Notes under the pieces: generated by a model
Told to the model about the DNA's origin: nothing
Seen by the model: only the letters and a program-made list of their open reading frames with translations
Databases searched by the model: none
Assembly (NCBI RefSeq): GCF_034653355.1
Contig: NZ_JAYEER010000004.1
Coordinates: 1,054,001-1,118,000 of the forward strand
Reading direction: 5' to 3'
Length of the DNA: 64,000 nt
Origin: Nitrospirillum sp034653355
GTDB lineage: Bacteria; Pseudomonadota; Alphaproteobacteria; Azospirillales; Azospirillaceae
Program-made: the position numbers and the translations under genes
Shown here: positions 42,868 through 51,653 of the stretch, one piece after another
How positions within the stretch are numbered: position 1 is the stretch's first letter
Layout of the letters: each line of letters opens with the position of its first letter

Positions 42868-44174
42868 CCCCAGGTCTTCCAGTCCCAGTTCTTGCCCACG
42901 TCGCCGCTGGTCCGGTACTCCCGGTCCATCTTGATGTTGAGGTCGCTCAGCAGATAGCTCTGCAGCGTCGTGGCGAAGGCGGCGCCCACGCCGTAGCCCG
43001 AGGGATCGCTGTCCACCGTGTCGCCCGCCGAATTGTACTCCTGGCCGGTGTAGCGGCCGTCATAGATGCCGACCACCTTGCCCTGGTCGCGCAACAGCTC
43101 CTTGGCGAAGCGCACATCACGGACCCGCAGATTGGTGCGGTCGAGATAGGCGGGCGCCAGGCCGGTGAAGCGCGACAGCTTGTCGATCACGCCCTTGCGC
43201 TCGGCCGGGCTCATGCGGTTGCCCTTCAGCAGGGCCACCGAATATTCCTCCACCGCGAACTTGCGCACCTGGTTCATGAAGGCGTCGAACCCCATCGAGG
43301 TGTCGGCGATCTTCTTATGGTACCAGGCGACGGCGGCGTAGGTCGGCAGGAAGGCCGGGTAAGGCACGTCGTTGCCGCGGTTGAACTCGAACGCGCCATA
43401 GTCGACGGCGCCGGAGATGACGATCAGGCCGTTCAGGCCCACGGGCGCGCCGTTCTCCAGCAGTTCGGGCAGCAGGGCGCCGATGCGCATGCCGCCGTAG
43501 CTCTCGCCGCCGATGAAGACGGGAGAGTTCCAGCGCCTGTGCTCGGTCAGCCAACGGCGCATGAACTGCGCGATGGAATGGGCGTCCTGCTTGACGCCGT
43601 AATAGTCCTTCTCATCCCCCTTGGGCAGGATGCGGCTGTAGCCCGTGCCCACGGGATCGATGAAGACCAGATCGGCCACGTCCAGCAGGCTTTGCGGGTT
43701 GTCCTTCAGGGGGTAGGGCGGGCTGCCGGCGTTGGTCGCGTCGCTGGGCACGTCCACACGCTTCGGCCCCCAGGCGCCCATGTGCAGCCACAGGCTGGCC
43801 GAGCCGGGGCCGCCGTTGAACAGGAAGATGATGGGGCGTTGCGTCGCGTCCTTCACCCCCTTCTTCACATAGGCGGTGGAGAAGACGGTGGCCGCGTCCT
43901 CCTCCTTGTCGTTCACCAGGTGGGTTTCGCCGGCCAGCACCTGATAGTCCACGCGCTTGCCGTTGAAGGTGCCGCCGCGGTCGACGGTGAAATGCTTGGG
44001 CGTCCAGTCTTTATCGGCCCCCGCCTTGTCGGCCTTGTCGTCGCCCTTGGCTTGATCGGCCGCCGGCTTGTCGCCGGCGTTGGCGGGCGTGCTGGTGATG
44101 GCCATGTGCGTGGTCAGCAAGACCATGGCCGTGCCGGCCAGCAGGGCCGCCAGCTTCCACTTCGGTGCGGGCAT
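42798..44174 (-). CDS. Exported S10 serine carboxypeptidase, N-terminal part (frameshifted)
   Basis: The protein starts with a signal peptide (WKLAALLAGTAMVLLTTHMAI) and a Lys/Asp-rich linker. It then shows the S10 core: FLFNGGPGSASLWLHMGAWGPKRV (oxyanion hole), DLVFIDPVGTGYSR, and the nucleophile Ser225 in FIGGESYGGMR. The frame leaves the family pattern after NWDWKTWG and ends with unrelated residues. Adding one G at 42867-42871 joins it to the C-terminal part with the Asp and His. S10 enzymes cleave C-terminal residues from peptides at acidic pH. The start at 44174 is chosen for the signal peptide; its ribosome binding site is modest. Confidence 0.82.
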   Translation of the reverse strand: MPAPKWKLAALLAGTAMVLLTTHMAITSTPANAGDKPAADQAKGDDKADKAGADKDWTPKHFTVDRGGTFNGKRVDYQVLAGETHLVNDKEEDAATVFSTAYVKKGVKDATQRPIIFLFNGGPGSASLWLHMGAWGPKRVDVPSDATNAGSPPYPLKDNPQSLLDVADLVFIDPVGTGYSRILPKGDEKDYYGVKQDAHSIAQFMRRWLTEHRRWNSPVFIGGESYGGMRIGALLPELLENGAPVGLNGLIVISGAVDYGAFEFNRGNDVPYPAFLPTYAAVAWYHKKIADTSMGFDAFMNQVRKFAVEEYSVALLKGNRMSPAERKGVIDKLSRFTGLAPAYLDRTNLRVRDVRFAKELLRDQGKVVGIYDGRYTGQEYNSAGDTVDSDPSGYGVGAAFATTLQSYLLSDLNIKMDREYRTSGDVGKNWDWKTWGMRAAATPMWRPGTATPCARTPS

Positions 44175-44418
44175 GTGTAGGAACCCCCATAACCCCTGGT
44201 TTCGTTGTTGCCCGGCGGCCGGTTCTTCCCCGCAGCGCCGGCCCGGGCTTGGATGCAGTCTAGACACGGGGAAGGCTTGCGGGCAAAGGTCCCGTCTGTC
44301 GCCCGCCACCGAAAAGCGGTATGGCGTCCTCATGCGGCAGTGGCCCTCGCAAATTTGCGAAGGGGGCCCACATTAGGGTGGGACTGGAAAATCGGTCCCT
44401 TTTTCAGGGGGAGAGAGA

Positions 44419-45099
44419 ATGTTCGGTCGGTTTGGTTCGCGTGCGGTCGCCGCCGTGCTGGCGGTGTCCCTGGCCTTGGCGCCTTTGGCCGCCGATGCCC
44501 GCCCGGGCCGCAGTTCCAGTTCCGGCAGCCGCGGCAGCCGGACCTACACCACACCCGCCACCCCCTCGGTGACGGGCCAGCCCATCCAGCGCAGCATCAC
44601 CCCGCCGCCGGCCGCCGCCCCCGCGGCGCCCGCAGCACCGGCGTACCAGCCGCGCCCGGCCTTCCAGCAGCCGTTCGCCCAGCCTGGATTCGCGCAGCCC
44701 AGCTTCACCCAGCGCCATCCCTTCCTGTCCGGCATGATGGGCGGTTTCCTCGGCGCCAGCCTGTACAACTCGCTGTTCGGCCATCACGGCTACGGCGTGG
44801 GCGGCGACTATGGCAGCGGCTCGGGTGGCGCCTTTGGCGGTTTCCTGCGCCTGCTGATCATGCTGGGCATCGCCTATCTGATCTTCCGCCTGGTGCGCAT
44901 GGCCATCAGCGGCCCGCGCACGGCCCCGGCGTCGGGCATGACCTATGAGCTGTACCCGCCACAGGACGCGCCCTACCAGGCCACGCCCTTCGGCAACGGT
45001 TACAATCAGGGGGCGCGCCCGTGCCGCCCCCGCCGCCCGTGCCCGCCATCGGCGTGCAGATGCAGGGCCAGGACCTGTCGGCGTTCGAGCAGATCCTGA
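44419..45099 (+). CDS. Tim44-like domain protein, N-terminal part (frameshifted)
   Basis: The product begins with a signal peptide or anchor (VAAVLAVSLALAPLAADA), a Ser/Arg and Pro/Ala-rich linker, a Gly-rich stretch and a second membrane span (LRLLIMLGIAYLIFRLVRMAI). This is the standard front end of bacterial Tim44-like proteins. The frame degenerates into Arg/Cys/Pro-rich residues after GNGYNQG. Adding one G to the run 45009-45013 joins it to the Tim44-like domain, giving about 345 aa. A strong purine tract (GGGGGAGAGAGA) precedes the ATG. Confidence 0.75.
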   Translation: MFGRFGSRAVAAVLAVSLALAPLAADARPGRSSSSGSRGSRTYTTPATPSVTGQPIQRSITPPPAAAPAAPAAPAYQPRPAFQQPFAQPGFAQPSFTQRHPFLSGMMGGFLGASLYNSLFGHHGYGVGGDYGSGSGGAFGGFLRLLIMLGIAYLIFRLVRMAISGPRTAPASGMTYELYPPQDAPYQATPFGNGYNQGARPCRPRRPCPPSACRCRARTCRRSSRS

Positions 45100-45455
45100 C
45101 CGGCATCATGGACAGCTGGAGCAAGGGCGACCTGACGGCCCTGCGCCGCCACCTGACGCCGGAGATGCTGTCCTACTACGGCGAGGAGATGACGGAGAAC
45201 CAGAGCCGCGGCATCCGCAACCTGGTGGCCGACGTCCAGCTGGTGAAGGGCGACGTGGTGGAAAGCTGGCACGAGGACGGCCGCACCTACTGCACCGCCC
45301 TGCTGCGCTGGCGCGCCCGCGACTGGACGGTGGATGAGAACACCGGCCGCGTCGTCTCGGGCGATGAGCATCGTCCGGAAGAGGTGCAGGAACTCTGGAC
45401 CTTCGTGCGGGCGGATGGTGGCCGCTGGCTGCTATCGGCCATCCAGCAGGCGTGA
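45021..45455 (+). CDS. Tim44-like domain (C-terminal part, separated by frameshift)
   Basis: This frame carries the Tim44-like fold: LSAFEQILTGIMDSWSKGDLTALRRHLTPEMLSYYGEEM, then LVKGDVVESWHEDGRTYCTALLRWRARDW and EVQELWTFVRADGGRWLLSAIQQ. The listed GTG at 45021 is not a credible independent start because the family needs the upstream membrane segment. Bacterial Tim44-like proteins are membrane-associated; their role is not established. Confidence 0.75.
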   Translation: MPPPPPVPAIGVQMQGQDLSAFEQILTGIMDSWSKGDLTALRRHLTPEMLSYYGEEMTENQSRGIRNLVADVQLVKGDVVESWHEDGRTYCTALLRWRARDWTVDENTGRVVSGDEHRPEEVQELWTFVRADGGRWLLSAIQQA

Positions 45456-45480
45456 GTCCCAGCCGCGCTGGCGACGGCCG

Positions 45481-48400
45481 TCACCTCACGGCCGCCGCCA
45501 GCTTGCCCACGGCTGTCGCCAGGATATTGAGACTGGCATCCCATACCGCCCAGTTCTGGTGCGCCAGCGCGTGCTCCGCCGCCGCCACGGCGGTGACCAG
45601 GCCGCGCGGGGCGATCTGGCCGGCCGCGCCGCGCAAAGTATGAAGCCGGTGGGCCGCGTCGGCGGGCCTGCCATCCACCACCGCCTGGCGCAGATCCTGC
45701 GCCGCGTCGGCGAACTCCCGCACGAAACGCTCGATCAGGCCGAGGTACAGATCCTCATTGTCCTCGAGCCCCATGGCCTCCAGCCGTTCGTCCAGGTCGG
45801 GCAGGATGGCGCGCAGGCGCGCCAGTGGGGCGGGCGATGGCGCGGCCGCGGCCACGACACGGTCCTGGCGTGGCGCCGCGACCTTCGGCACGTGGCGCAG
45901 GATGGTGGCGACCATCTGGTCCAGATCGAATGGCTTGGTCATGAAGTCGGTGATTCCCGCCGCGTAGGCGCGGGCGCGTTCGGCATCCAGGACGCCGGCG
46001 GTCAGCGCCACGACGGGAAGAGTGCCCAGGCCCGGCTCCTGACGGATCAGCCGGGTGGCCTCATAGCCGTCCATCACCGGCATCTGCATGTCCATGAGCA
46101 CCAGATCCACGGAACCGGGGCGGGCCCGAAGCCGGGCCAAGGCCTGCGCGCCGTCGGCGGCGATGGTGACGTTGGCCCCCTCGCGCTCCAGGATCAACCG
46201 GCCCACCTCCTGGTTGATGCTGTTGTCCTCCACCATCAGCAGGCGCAGCCCTTTCAGCCGCTTCGGCCGCCGTGACCGTGGGGCGCTCGCGGCGGCCCCC
46301 GGCGGTGGCACGGTTCGGTTCGCCTGGCCCGCCGCCTGAGACGGCGACGCCACGTCCAGAGGCACGATGAACCAGAAGGTGCTGCCGGCGCCGGGCTGGC
46401 TTTCCACCCCGATCTCGCCGCCCATCAGGGTGACCAGGCGCTTGCTGATGGCCAGCCCCAGGCCGCTGCCGCCATAGCGGCGGGTGGTCGAACTATCGGC
46501 CTGGGTGAAGGCGCTGAACAGCGTGGGGATGGCGTGGGCGGGAATGCCGATGCCACTGTCGGTCACCGAGAATCGCAGTGCCACCCGATCCGGCCGAGGC
46601 CAGGCGACGACGCGGACATCCAGCATCACACTGCCGGCTTGGGTGAACTTGATGGCGTTGCCCAGCAGGTTCAACAGGATTTGCTGCAGCCGCAGGCGGT
46701 CGCCCACGACCAGCGCCGGCGTGTGGGGCGCGATGGTCGACGCCAGGGCCAGCTTCTTCTCATCGGCGTTGACCGACACCAGCGACACCAGCCCGTCCAC
46801 CAGGTCGGGCAGTTGGAATTCAGCATGCTCAAGGTCCAGCTGTCCCGCCTCCACCTTCGAAAAATCGAGGATGTCGTTGATCAGCGCCATCAGGCCGCGG
46901 CCGGCCGAGGAAATCTTGGTGACGAAGTCTCGCTGCTGGGGGGACAGGCGGGACTCGGCCAGCAACTGGGTCAGGCCCAGGACGGCGTTCATCGGGGTGC
47001 GGATCTCATGGCTCATGTTGGCCAGGAAATCGGTCTTGGCCCGGCTGGCCGCCTCGGCGGCGGCTTGGGCCGCGACCAGGGCGGCCTCGCGGTCGCGCAC
47101 CTCGGTGATGTCCCAGTTCACACCGATGATGCGGATCGGGCGGCCGTCGGCGTCCCTGTCGGTGATCGAGGCGCCCTTCACATGGCGCGCGCCGCCGTCG
47201 GCACGCACCACGCGGAATTCCGTATCCAGATCGGCGCCGCCCTCAAGCACGCGCTGGAACTCCGCCGCCACGCGCGCCGTGTCGTCCGGATGGCAATGGG
47301 TCCACCAGATGGAAAAGCAGTCCTCGCCGTCGCGCCGCGCGCCGTAAAGCTGGAACATCTGGTCGTCCCAATCCAGGTGGCCCGTGGCCACGTCGTATTC
47401 CCAGATGGCGATGCCGCTAGCCTTGGTGGCCAAGGCCAGGCGCGATGAGGTGGCGCGCAGCGCCTCCTCGGACCGAAGCTGTTCGGTGACGTCGCGCCCC
47501 GATCCGCGATAGCCGACGCAGGCGCCGGCGGCATCCAGGATGGGGGTGCCGCTGATGACGATGTGGCGCAAGGCGCCGTCATTGCCTATCAGGTCATACC
47601 GCAGGTCGCGGAACGGCTGTCCGCGCCGGACGAAATCCTCATATTGCTCCAGGCGCGGGTCTTGGGCGTCGGCCGACAGCTCCCGCCGGGTCTTGCCGAT
47701 CAGGCTCTGATGGTCCTGCCCGATGCGCGAGACGCCCTGTGACACGGCGGTGAAGCGGCCGTCGGCGTCGGTTTCCCAATACCAGTCGGTGGACAGCTCC
47801 GTCAGCGTCTTGAAGCGGGCCTCCCGCTGCGCCAGGTCGGCCGTGCGCGCCTTGACCTCCCGCTCCAGCATGTCCGTCTGGCGGGCCTGCTCCTGACCGG
47901 CGGCCAACCGGCGGGCGCGGTTCGCCATGTAGAGGTGCGACAGCAAGGCCAGCAGGACGCCGGTGACGCCGACGCCGCCCGCCGCCAGCAGGGGCGGCGT
48001 GAGGTTCAGGGCCTGCCGCAGGAGGGGCGTCGCCCGGTAATGGATCAGCCACTGGCGGCCGAATATGGAGAGGCGATCATCGTGGACCAAGGCATCGACG
48101 AAGCCTATGGCGGGGACGGGGGTTTGGTAGAAGGGGGCGGCACCCGCGCCGTCGGTCACATCGCTCACGGTGAAGCCGACGTCCGCCCGCATCAGCTCCG
48201 ATCCGGCGATCATCTTGCTGATCAGGAAGGGGGTATAGGCCCACCCCACCGTCGCGGCCTCGCGCGCGTCGGGCGTGCCGGGATCCGCCCCCTGCCGGTA
48301 AATGGGCAGCAGCAGCAGGAATCCACCCTGGTCTTCGGGGGCCTGCACCAGGGAGATGGGCGCGGTCAGGCGGGGTTCGCCCGACCGCATCGCGGCTATG

Positions 48401-49002
48401 GCGGCGGCATGGCGCGCGGGTTCGGAGGCGATGTCCAGTCCCACGGCGGTGGCGTTCACGCCTTCGGGTTCCACGAACTGGATGACCGCGTGTTCGCCAT
48501 CGTGGGGGCTCAGCTCCCAGACGCGGAATCCGGGACGGCCGCCACGGCGCTCCCGCCCGACGAAGGCTTCCTCCTCGGCGATGGGCACCCGCCGCACGAT
48601 GCCGAAACCGGCCGCCCCCCGGAATTCCTTCTCCAGGGAGCGCGTTTGGCTGTAGCGGCGGAACTGGTCCACGGTCAGGGAGTCCGGCCCGGCGACGACC
48701 GCCGCGCCGCGGGCGCCGCGCAGGCCATATTGGTACAGCGTCAGCTGCTGGCGCAGGTCTTCCGTCATCTCGCCGGCGCGCGCCGACAGGCTGCCGGCGG
48801 CCAAGGCGCGGTTATGGATATCGGTGAGCCGCGCGACCACCGCGCCGCCGACCAGCGCCAACGCCAGGACCAGCGAGGGTAAAAGAATGGCAATGCGGCT
48901 GTAGCCGCCAGGCACGCCATCGGCGCCCGGCAGTCGCCAACGGAAGGGGGAGGGATGGGTATCGCCGTTGCTGGAGGATGGCGGCGAGTTCTGGAAACGC
49001 AT
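45481..49002 (-). CDS. CHASE-PAS hybrid sensor histidine kinase with receiver and HPt domains
   Basis: The 1,173-aa inner-membrane kinase has a first span (IAILLPSLVLALALVGGAVVA), an extracytoplasmic CHASE domain (about 60-320) and a second span. Two PAS/PAC modules follow (about 400-640). HisKA has SHEIRTPMN with His665, and the HATPase has LLNLLGNAIKFT and GGSGLGLAISKRLV. A receiver with Asp971 in LVLMDMQMPVMDGYEA and an HPt domain with His1121 in HRLHTLRGAAG complete it. All phosphorelay residues are present, so it can pass phosphate through His-Asp-His. The ligand and cognate regulator are unknown. GAGGTCGGG precedes the ATG. It converges on the Tim44-like gene. Confidence 0.93.
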   Translation of the reverse strand: MRFQNSPPSSSNGDTHPSPFRWRLPGADGVPGGYSRIAILLPSLVLALALVGGAVVARLTDIHNRALAAGSLSARAGEMTEDLRQQLTLYQYGLRGARGAAVVAGPDSLTVDQFRRYSQTRSLEKEFRGAAGFGIVRRVPIAEEEAFVGRERRGGRPGFRVWELSPHDGEHAVIQFVEPEGVNATAVGLDIASEPARHAAAIAAMRSGEPRLTAPISLVQAPEDQGGFLLLLPIYRQGADPGTPDAREAATVGWAYTPFLISKMIAGSELMRADVGFTVSDVTDGAGAAPFYQTPVPAIGFVDALVHDDRLSIFGRQWLIHYRATPLLRQALNLTPPLLAAGGVGVTGVLLALLSHLYMANRARRLAAGQEQARQTDMLEREVKARTADLAQREARFKTLTELSTDWYWETDADGRFTAVSQGVSRIGQDHQSLIGKTRRELSADAQDPRLEQYEDFVRRGQPFRDLRYDLIGNDGALRHIVISGTPILDAAGACVGYRGSGRDVTEQLRSEEALRATSSRLALATKASGIAIWEYDVATGHLDWDDQMFQLYGARRDGEDCFSIWWTHCHPDDTARVAAEFQRVLEGGADLDTEFRVVRADGGARHVKGASITDRDADGRPIRIIGVNWDITEVRDREAALVAAQAAAEAASRAKTDFLANMSHEIRTPMNAVLGLTQLLAESRLSPQQRDFVTKISSAGRGLMALINDILDFSKVEAGQLDLEHAEFQLPDLVDGLVSLVSVNADEKKLALASTIAPHTPALVVGDRLRLQQILLNLLGNAIKFTQAGSVMLDVRVVAWPRPDRVALRFSVTDSGIGIPAHAIPTLFSAFTQADSSTTRRYGGSGLGLAISKRLVTLMGGEIGVESQPGAGSTFWFIVPLDVASPSQAAGQANRTVPPPGAAASAPRSRRPKRLKGLRLLMVEDNSINQEVGRLILEREGANVTIAADGAQALARLRARPGSVDLVLMDMQMPVMDGYEATRLIRQEPGLGTLPVVALTAGVLDAERARAYAAGITDFMTKPFDLDQMVATILRHVPKVAAPRQDRVVAAAAPSPAPLARLRAILPDLDERLEAMGLEDNEDLYLGLIERFVREFADAAQDLRQAVVDGRPADAAHRLHTLRGAAGQIAPRGLVTAVAAAEHALAHQNWAVWDASLNILATAVGKLAAAVR

Positions 49003-49172
49003 CCCGACCTCACAATTCTTCTGTGATTATCTTTCCCGGCCAGCCTGAATCGTTAGCATTAGCCCTACTGGGCCAAAATCCATACTTGTGGGCGCCCCAT
49101 GCCGATTGTTTGTATTCTAGTGCTTGGTCGTCCTATCTTTTCCGGGATTTGCCAGCCCGGAAGACGCCGGCG

Positions 49173-51392
49173 TCAGGCTGCGGCCTTATGCCGGGCGACC
49201 AGGGCGTCCACGGCTTGGGCGGAGTCGTCCGTCAGGCGGAACTGGATACGCGTGGTGTCGCCCTCCTGGTTGGTGACCCGGCCCCGGAAACGGCTTCCCT
49301 CCAATTCGACCTCGACCTCATGACCGGCGCCGCCGATGGTGGGGCCGCTCACCGCGCATCCGCCCCGGCCGATATTGACCAGGCGATGCGTCGCCGGACC
49401 GGAGAGGGCGGCCCCCGGCGCGCCCACCCGGGCGGGCAGTTCGATGTCATGGCGGTCGAACTGGCGGCGGTCCTCGGCCGTCTGCATGGCGACCAGGAAG
49501 TGCTCCACATCCGTGCGCAGCTGTTCCGACTGGCGCGACAGCTCGTTGGCCGCGACCAGCAATTGCCCCGACGCTTCCTTGGTGAATTCCGCGCTGTCGC
49601 GCACCAGCGTCAGGGATTCGGTCACCTCCTGCGTGCGGGCGGCGGCCTCCGCCACGTTCCGGCTGATCTCCCCGGTGGCGGCGCTCTGCTGGCTGACGGC
49701 GGCGGCGATGGCGCCGGAATTGCCGTCGACGACGGCGATGGTGGTGGCGATGCGGTTGATGATGCCGATGGCGTTGTCGGCGGCGGCCTTCACGCCGCTG
49801 ACCCGGGCCTGGATGTCTTCCGTCGCCTGCGCCGTCTGGTTCGCCAGGCCCTTGACCTCGGTCGCCACCACGGCGAAGCCCTTGCCGGCCTCCCCGGCGC
49901 GCGCCGCTTCGATGGTGGCGTTCAGCGCCAGCAGGTTGGTCTGGGCGGCGATGGTCTGGATGAAGCGCACCACCTCGTTCACGCCGTCGGCGACGGTGGC
50001 CAGCTCATCCACCACGTTGCGGGCGTGTTCCGCCTCCTGCACCGCGGTCTTGGTGGTGGCGGCGGTCTGCTCGGCCTGGGCGCCGATCTCGTTGCTGCTG
50101 GCGGCCAGTTGCTCGGTGGCGGCCGCGACCGTCTGGGTGTTGGCCGTGGCGCGGGCGGCGCTGTCGTCGGCGGCCTGGGTGCGGGCGGCGGTGTTGTCCG
50201 CCTGGTTGGCCAGCGAGCCGGCGGTGGCCTCCAGCTCCGTGGCGGCGGCGGCCATGCCCCGCAGCTCGGCGCTGATGGCCAGCTGGAAGTCCCTGGTCAA
50301 GGTTTCCAGCGCCTGCTGGCGGCGCAGCCGCCTCTCCTGGTCCAGTGCCTGGGCCGCCTCCAGCGCGTGGGTGCGCTGGGCGTTTTCCTTGAACACCACC
50401 AGGGCGCGGGCCATGGCGCCGACCTCGTCCCCATTGTCGGCATGGGCGATGCTGGTGTCCAGGCGGCCCTGGGCCAGGCCGGACATGGCGCCGGTCAGGT
50501 CGCTGAGCGGCGTGATGACGAAACGGCGCACCACCAGATAGACGGCGCCGCCGGCAATGGCGAACAGCGCCAGCGAGATCAGCAGCACGCGCAGTTGCGT
50601 GGCTTTGAAGCCGCTGATCCGCGCGTTCAGCAGGCGTTCCAGGTCGGCTGACGCGGCGGTGTACAGCGCGTCCTGCGTTTTCAGCGCCGATGCCGTGTCC
50701 GCATCGGCGACGCTGCCCTTTTCGGCTTCGGCGGTCAGAATGCCGGCGGCCTTCCGCAGGGCGGCGACGGGGGCTTCCAGGGCCCTCTTCACGCTGCCGT
50801 CCGCATTGCCGCCATAAGCAGAGGTGGCGGAGGAATTGACCCCGGACAGCAGCGACTTCACCCCACCCAGGGCCACGAACAGGTCGACCTTGTTGTCCCC
50901 GGCCTGATGCGTCACCGCCCGCAGGCCGGTGGTCTGGTCCTGCAGGTCGGGCAGCTTCACCAGGACGATGTCCATGACGTAAAAGCTGTCCAGGTCCGGA
51001 TCCAGGATCAGGTTCGACTTGTCGCCGATCTGGGCGATCAGCGCGCGCAGGGTCGTCCGGGCGGCGGCGGCGTCCTTCTTGCCCAGGGCCGCCAGCAGTT
51101 CATCCGCCTTGCCGCCGCTTTCCATGTCCTGCCCCCACGCGGCCTGCAGCTGGCGCACCGTGGTGGCGCTGGCGTCCATGTCCACGGTGGCCCCACCCGT
51201 CTCCGCCGCGGCCAGGCGGGCCTGGACGGTCTGCAGGCCCCTCAGGTAGGCGGTGCCGGCCAGTTCCTTCGCCGCGAAATCGATGGAAATCTGCTGCTGC
51301 GCGATCAGGGCGTACAGCAGGTAGGCCACGGGAACCAGGAAAAGCAGGACGGCCAGGCCCAGCTTATGGGCGATCTTGAGGGACCGGAGCAT
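49173..51392 (-). CDS. Methyl-accepting chemotaxis protein with C-terminal PilZ domain
   Basis: The 739-aa receptor has a first membrane span (LGLAVLLFLVPVAYLLYALI), a helical sensor region, a second span (LLISLALFAIAGGAVYLVV), a HAMP domain and the MCP signalling tip IAAQTNLLALNATIEAARAG with GKGFAVVATEVKGLA. A PilZ-like domain follows at about 635-735. Its RxxxR motif is intact (RQFDR), but the second motif reads NIGRGG where the canonical form is (D/N)xSxxG, so the Ser is replaced by Gly. The fusion suggests chemotactic signalling modulated by cyclic di-GMP, with uncertain binding because of that change. Confidence 0.92.
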   Translation of the reverse strand: MLRSLKIAHKLGLAVLLFLVPVAYLLYALIAQQQISIDFAAKELAGTAYLRGLQTVQARLAAAETGGATVDMDASATTVRQLQAAWGQDMESGGKADELLAALGKKDAAAARTTLRALIAQIGDKSNLILDPDLDSFYVMDIVLVKLPDLQDQTTGLRAVTHQAGDNKVDLFVALGGVKSLLSGVNSSATSAYGGNADGSVKRALEAPVAALRKAAGILTAEAEKGSVADADTASALKTQDALYTAASADLERLLNARISGFKATQLRVLLISLALFAIAGGAVYLVVRRFVITPLSDLTGAMSGLAQGRLDTSIAHADNGDEVGAMARALVVFKENAQRTHALEAAQALDQERRLRRQQALETLTRDFQLAISAELRGMAAAATELEATAGSLANQADNTAARTQAADDSAARATANTQTVAAATEQLAASSNEIGAQAEQTAATTKTAVQEAEHARNVVDELATVADGVNEVVRFIQTIAAQTNLLALNATIEAARAGEAGKGFAVVATEVKGLANQTAQATEDIQARVSGVKAAADNAIGIINRIATTIAVVDGNSGAIAAAVSQQSAATGEISRNVAEAAARTQEVTESLTLVRDSAEFTKEASGQLLVAANELSRQSEQLRTDVEHFLVAMQTAEDRRQFDRHDIELPARVGAPGAALSGPATHRLVNIGRGGCAVSGPTIGGAGHEVEVELEGSRFRGRVTNQEGDTTRIQFRLTDDSAQAVDALVARHKAAA

Positions 51393-51653
51393 CGCGATAA
51401 TCCTGTCACGGGAGTGGACTAGGCCGTAGGTAATCGGGGCCTGGTTGATGATGTCTTAATTTTCGCATCGAATTTCCATGCTTATTTCACCATCTAAAAT
51501 AAAATGTTAATTCGGGCGCTGCAATTTTTAGTCGGCGGCCCGTCGTGTTCGAGAAGTTGGCATGAAACCGCGCCGGGCAGCGTCGTCGTCCAAGCCGGTT
51601 GCGTTTTCACGCGATTCCGGCCATGAAAACCCCTCACTCCATGATTGGACTTG

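Noticed and set aside
42798..45099. Reading the S10 and Tim44-like breaks as two ordinary pseudogenes
   Set aside because: Each is repaired by a single G in a homopolymer and everything else is intact, so an assembly artefact is the simpler account; kept as frameshifted genes.
49140..49162. TTCCGGG/CCCGGAA hairpin after the chemoreceptor gene as a terminator
   Set aside because: Seven-base stem followed by an A-rich rather than T-rich tract on the minus strand; support too weak to list.
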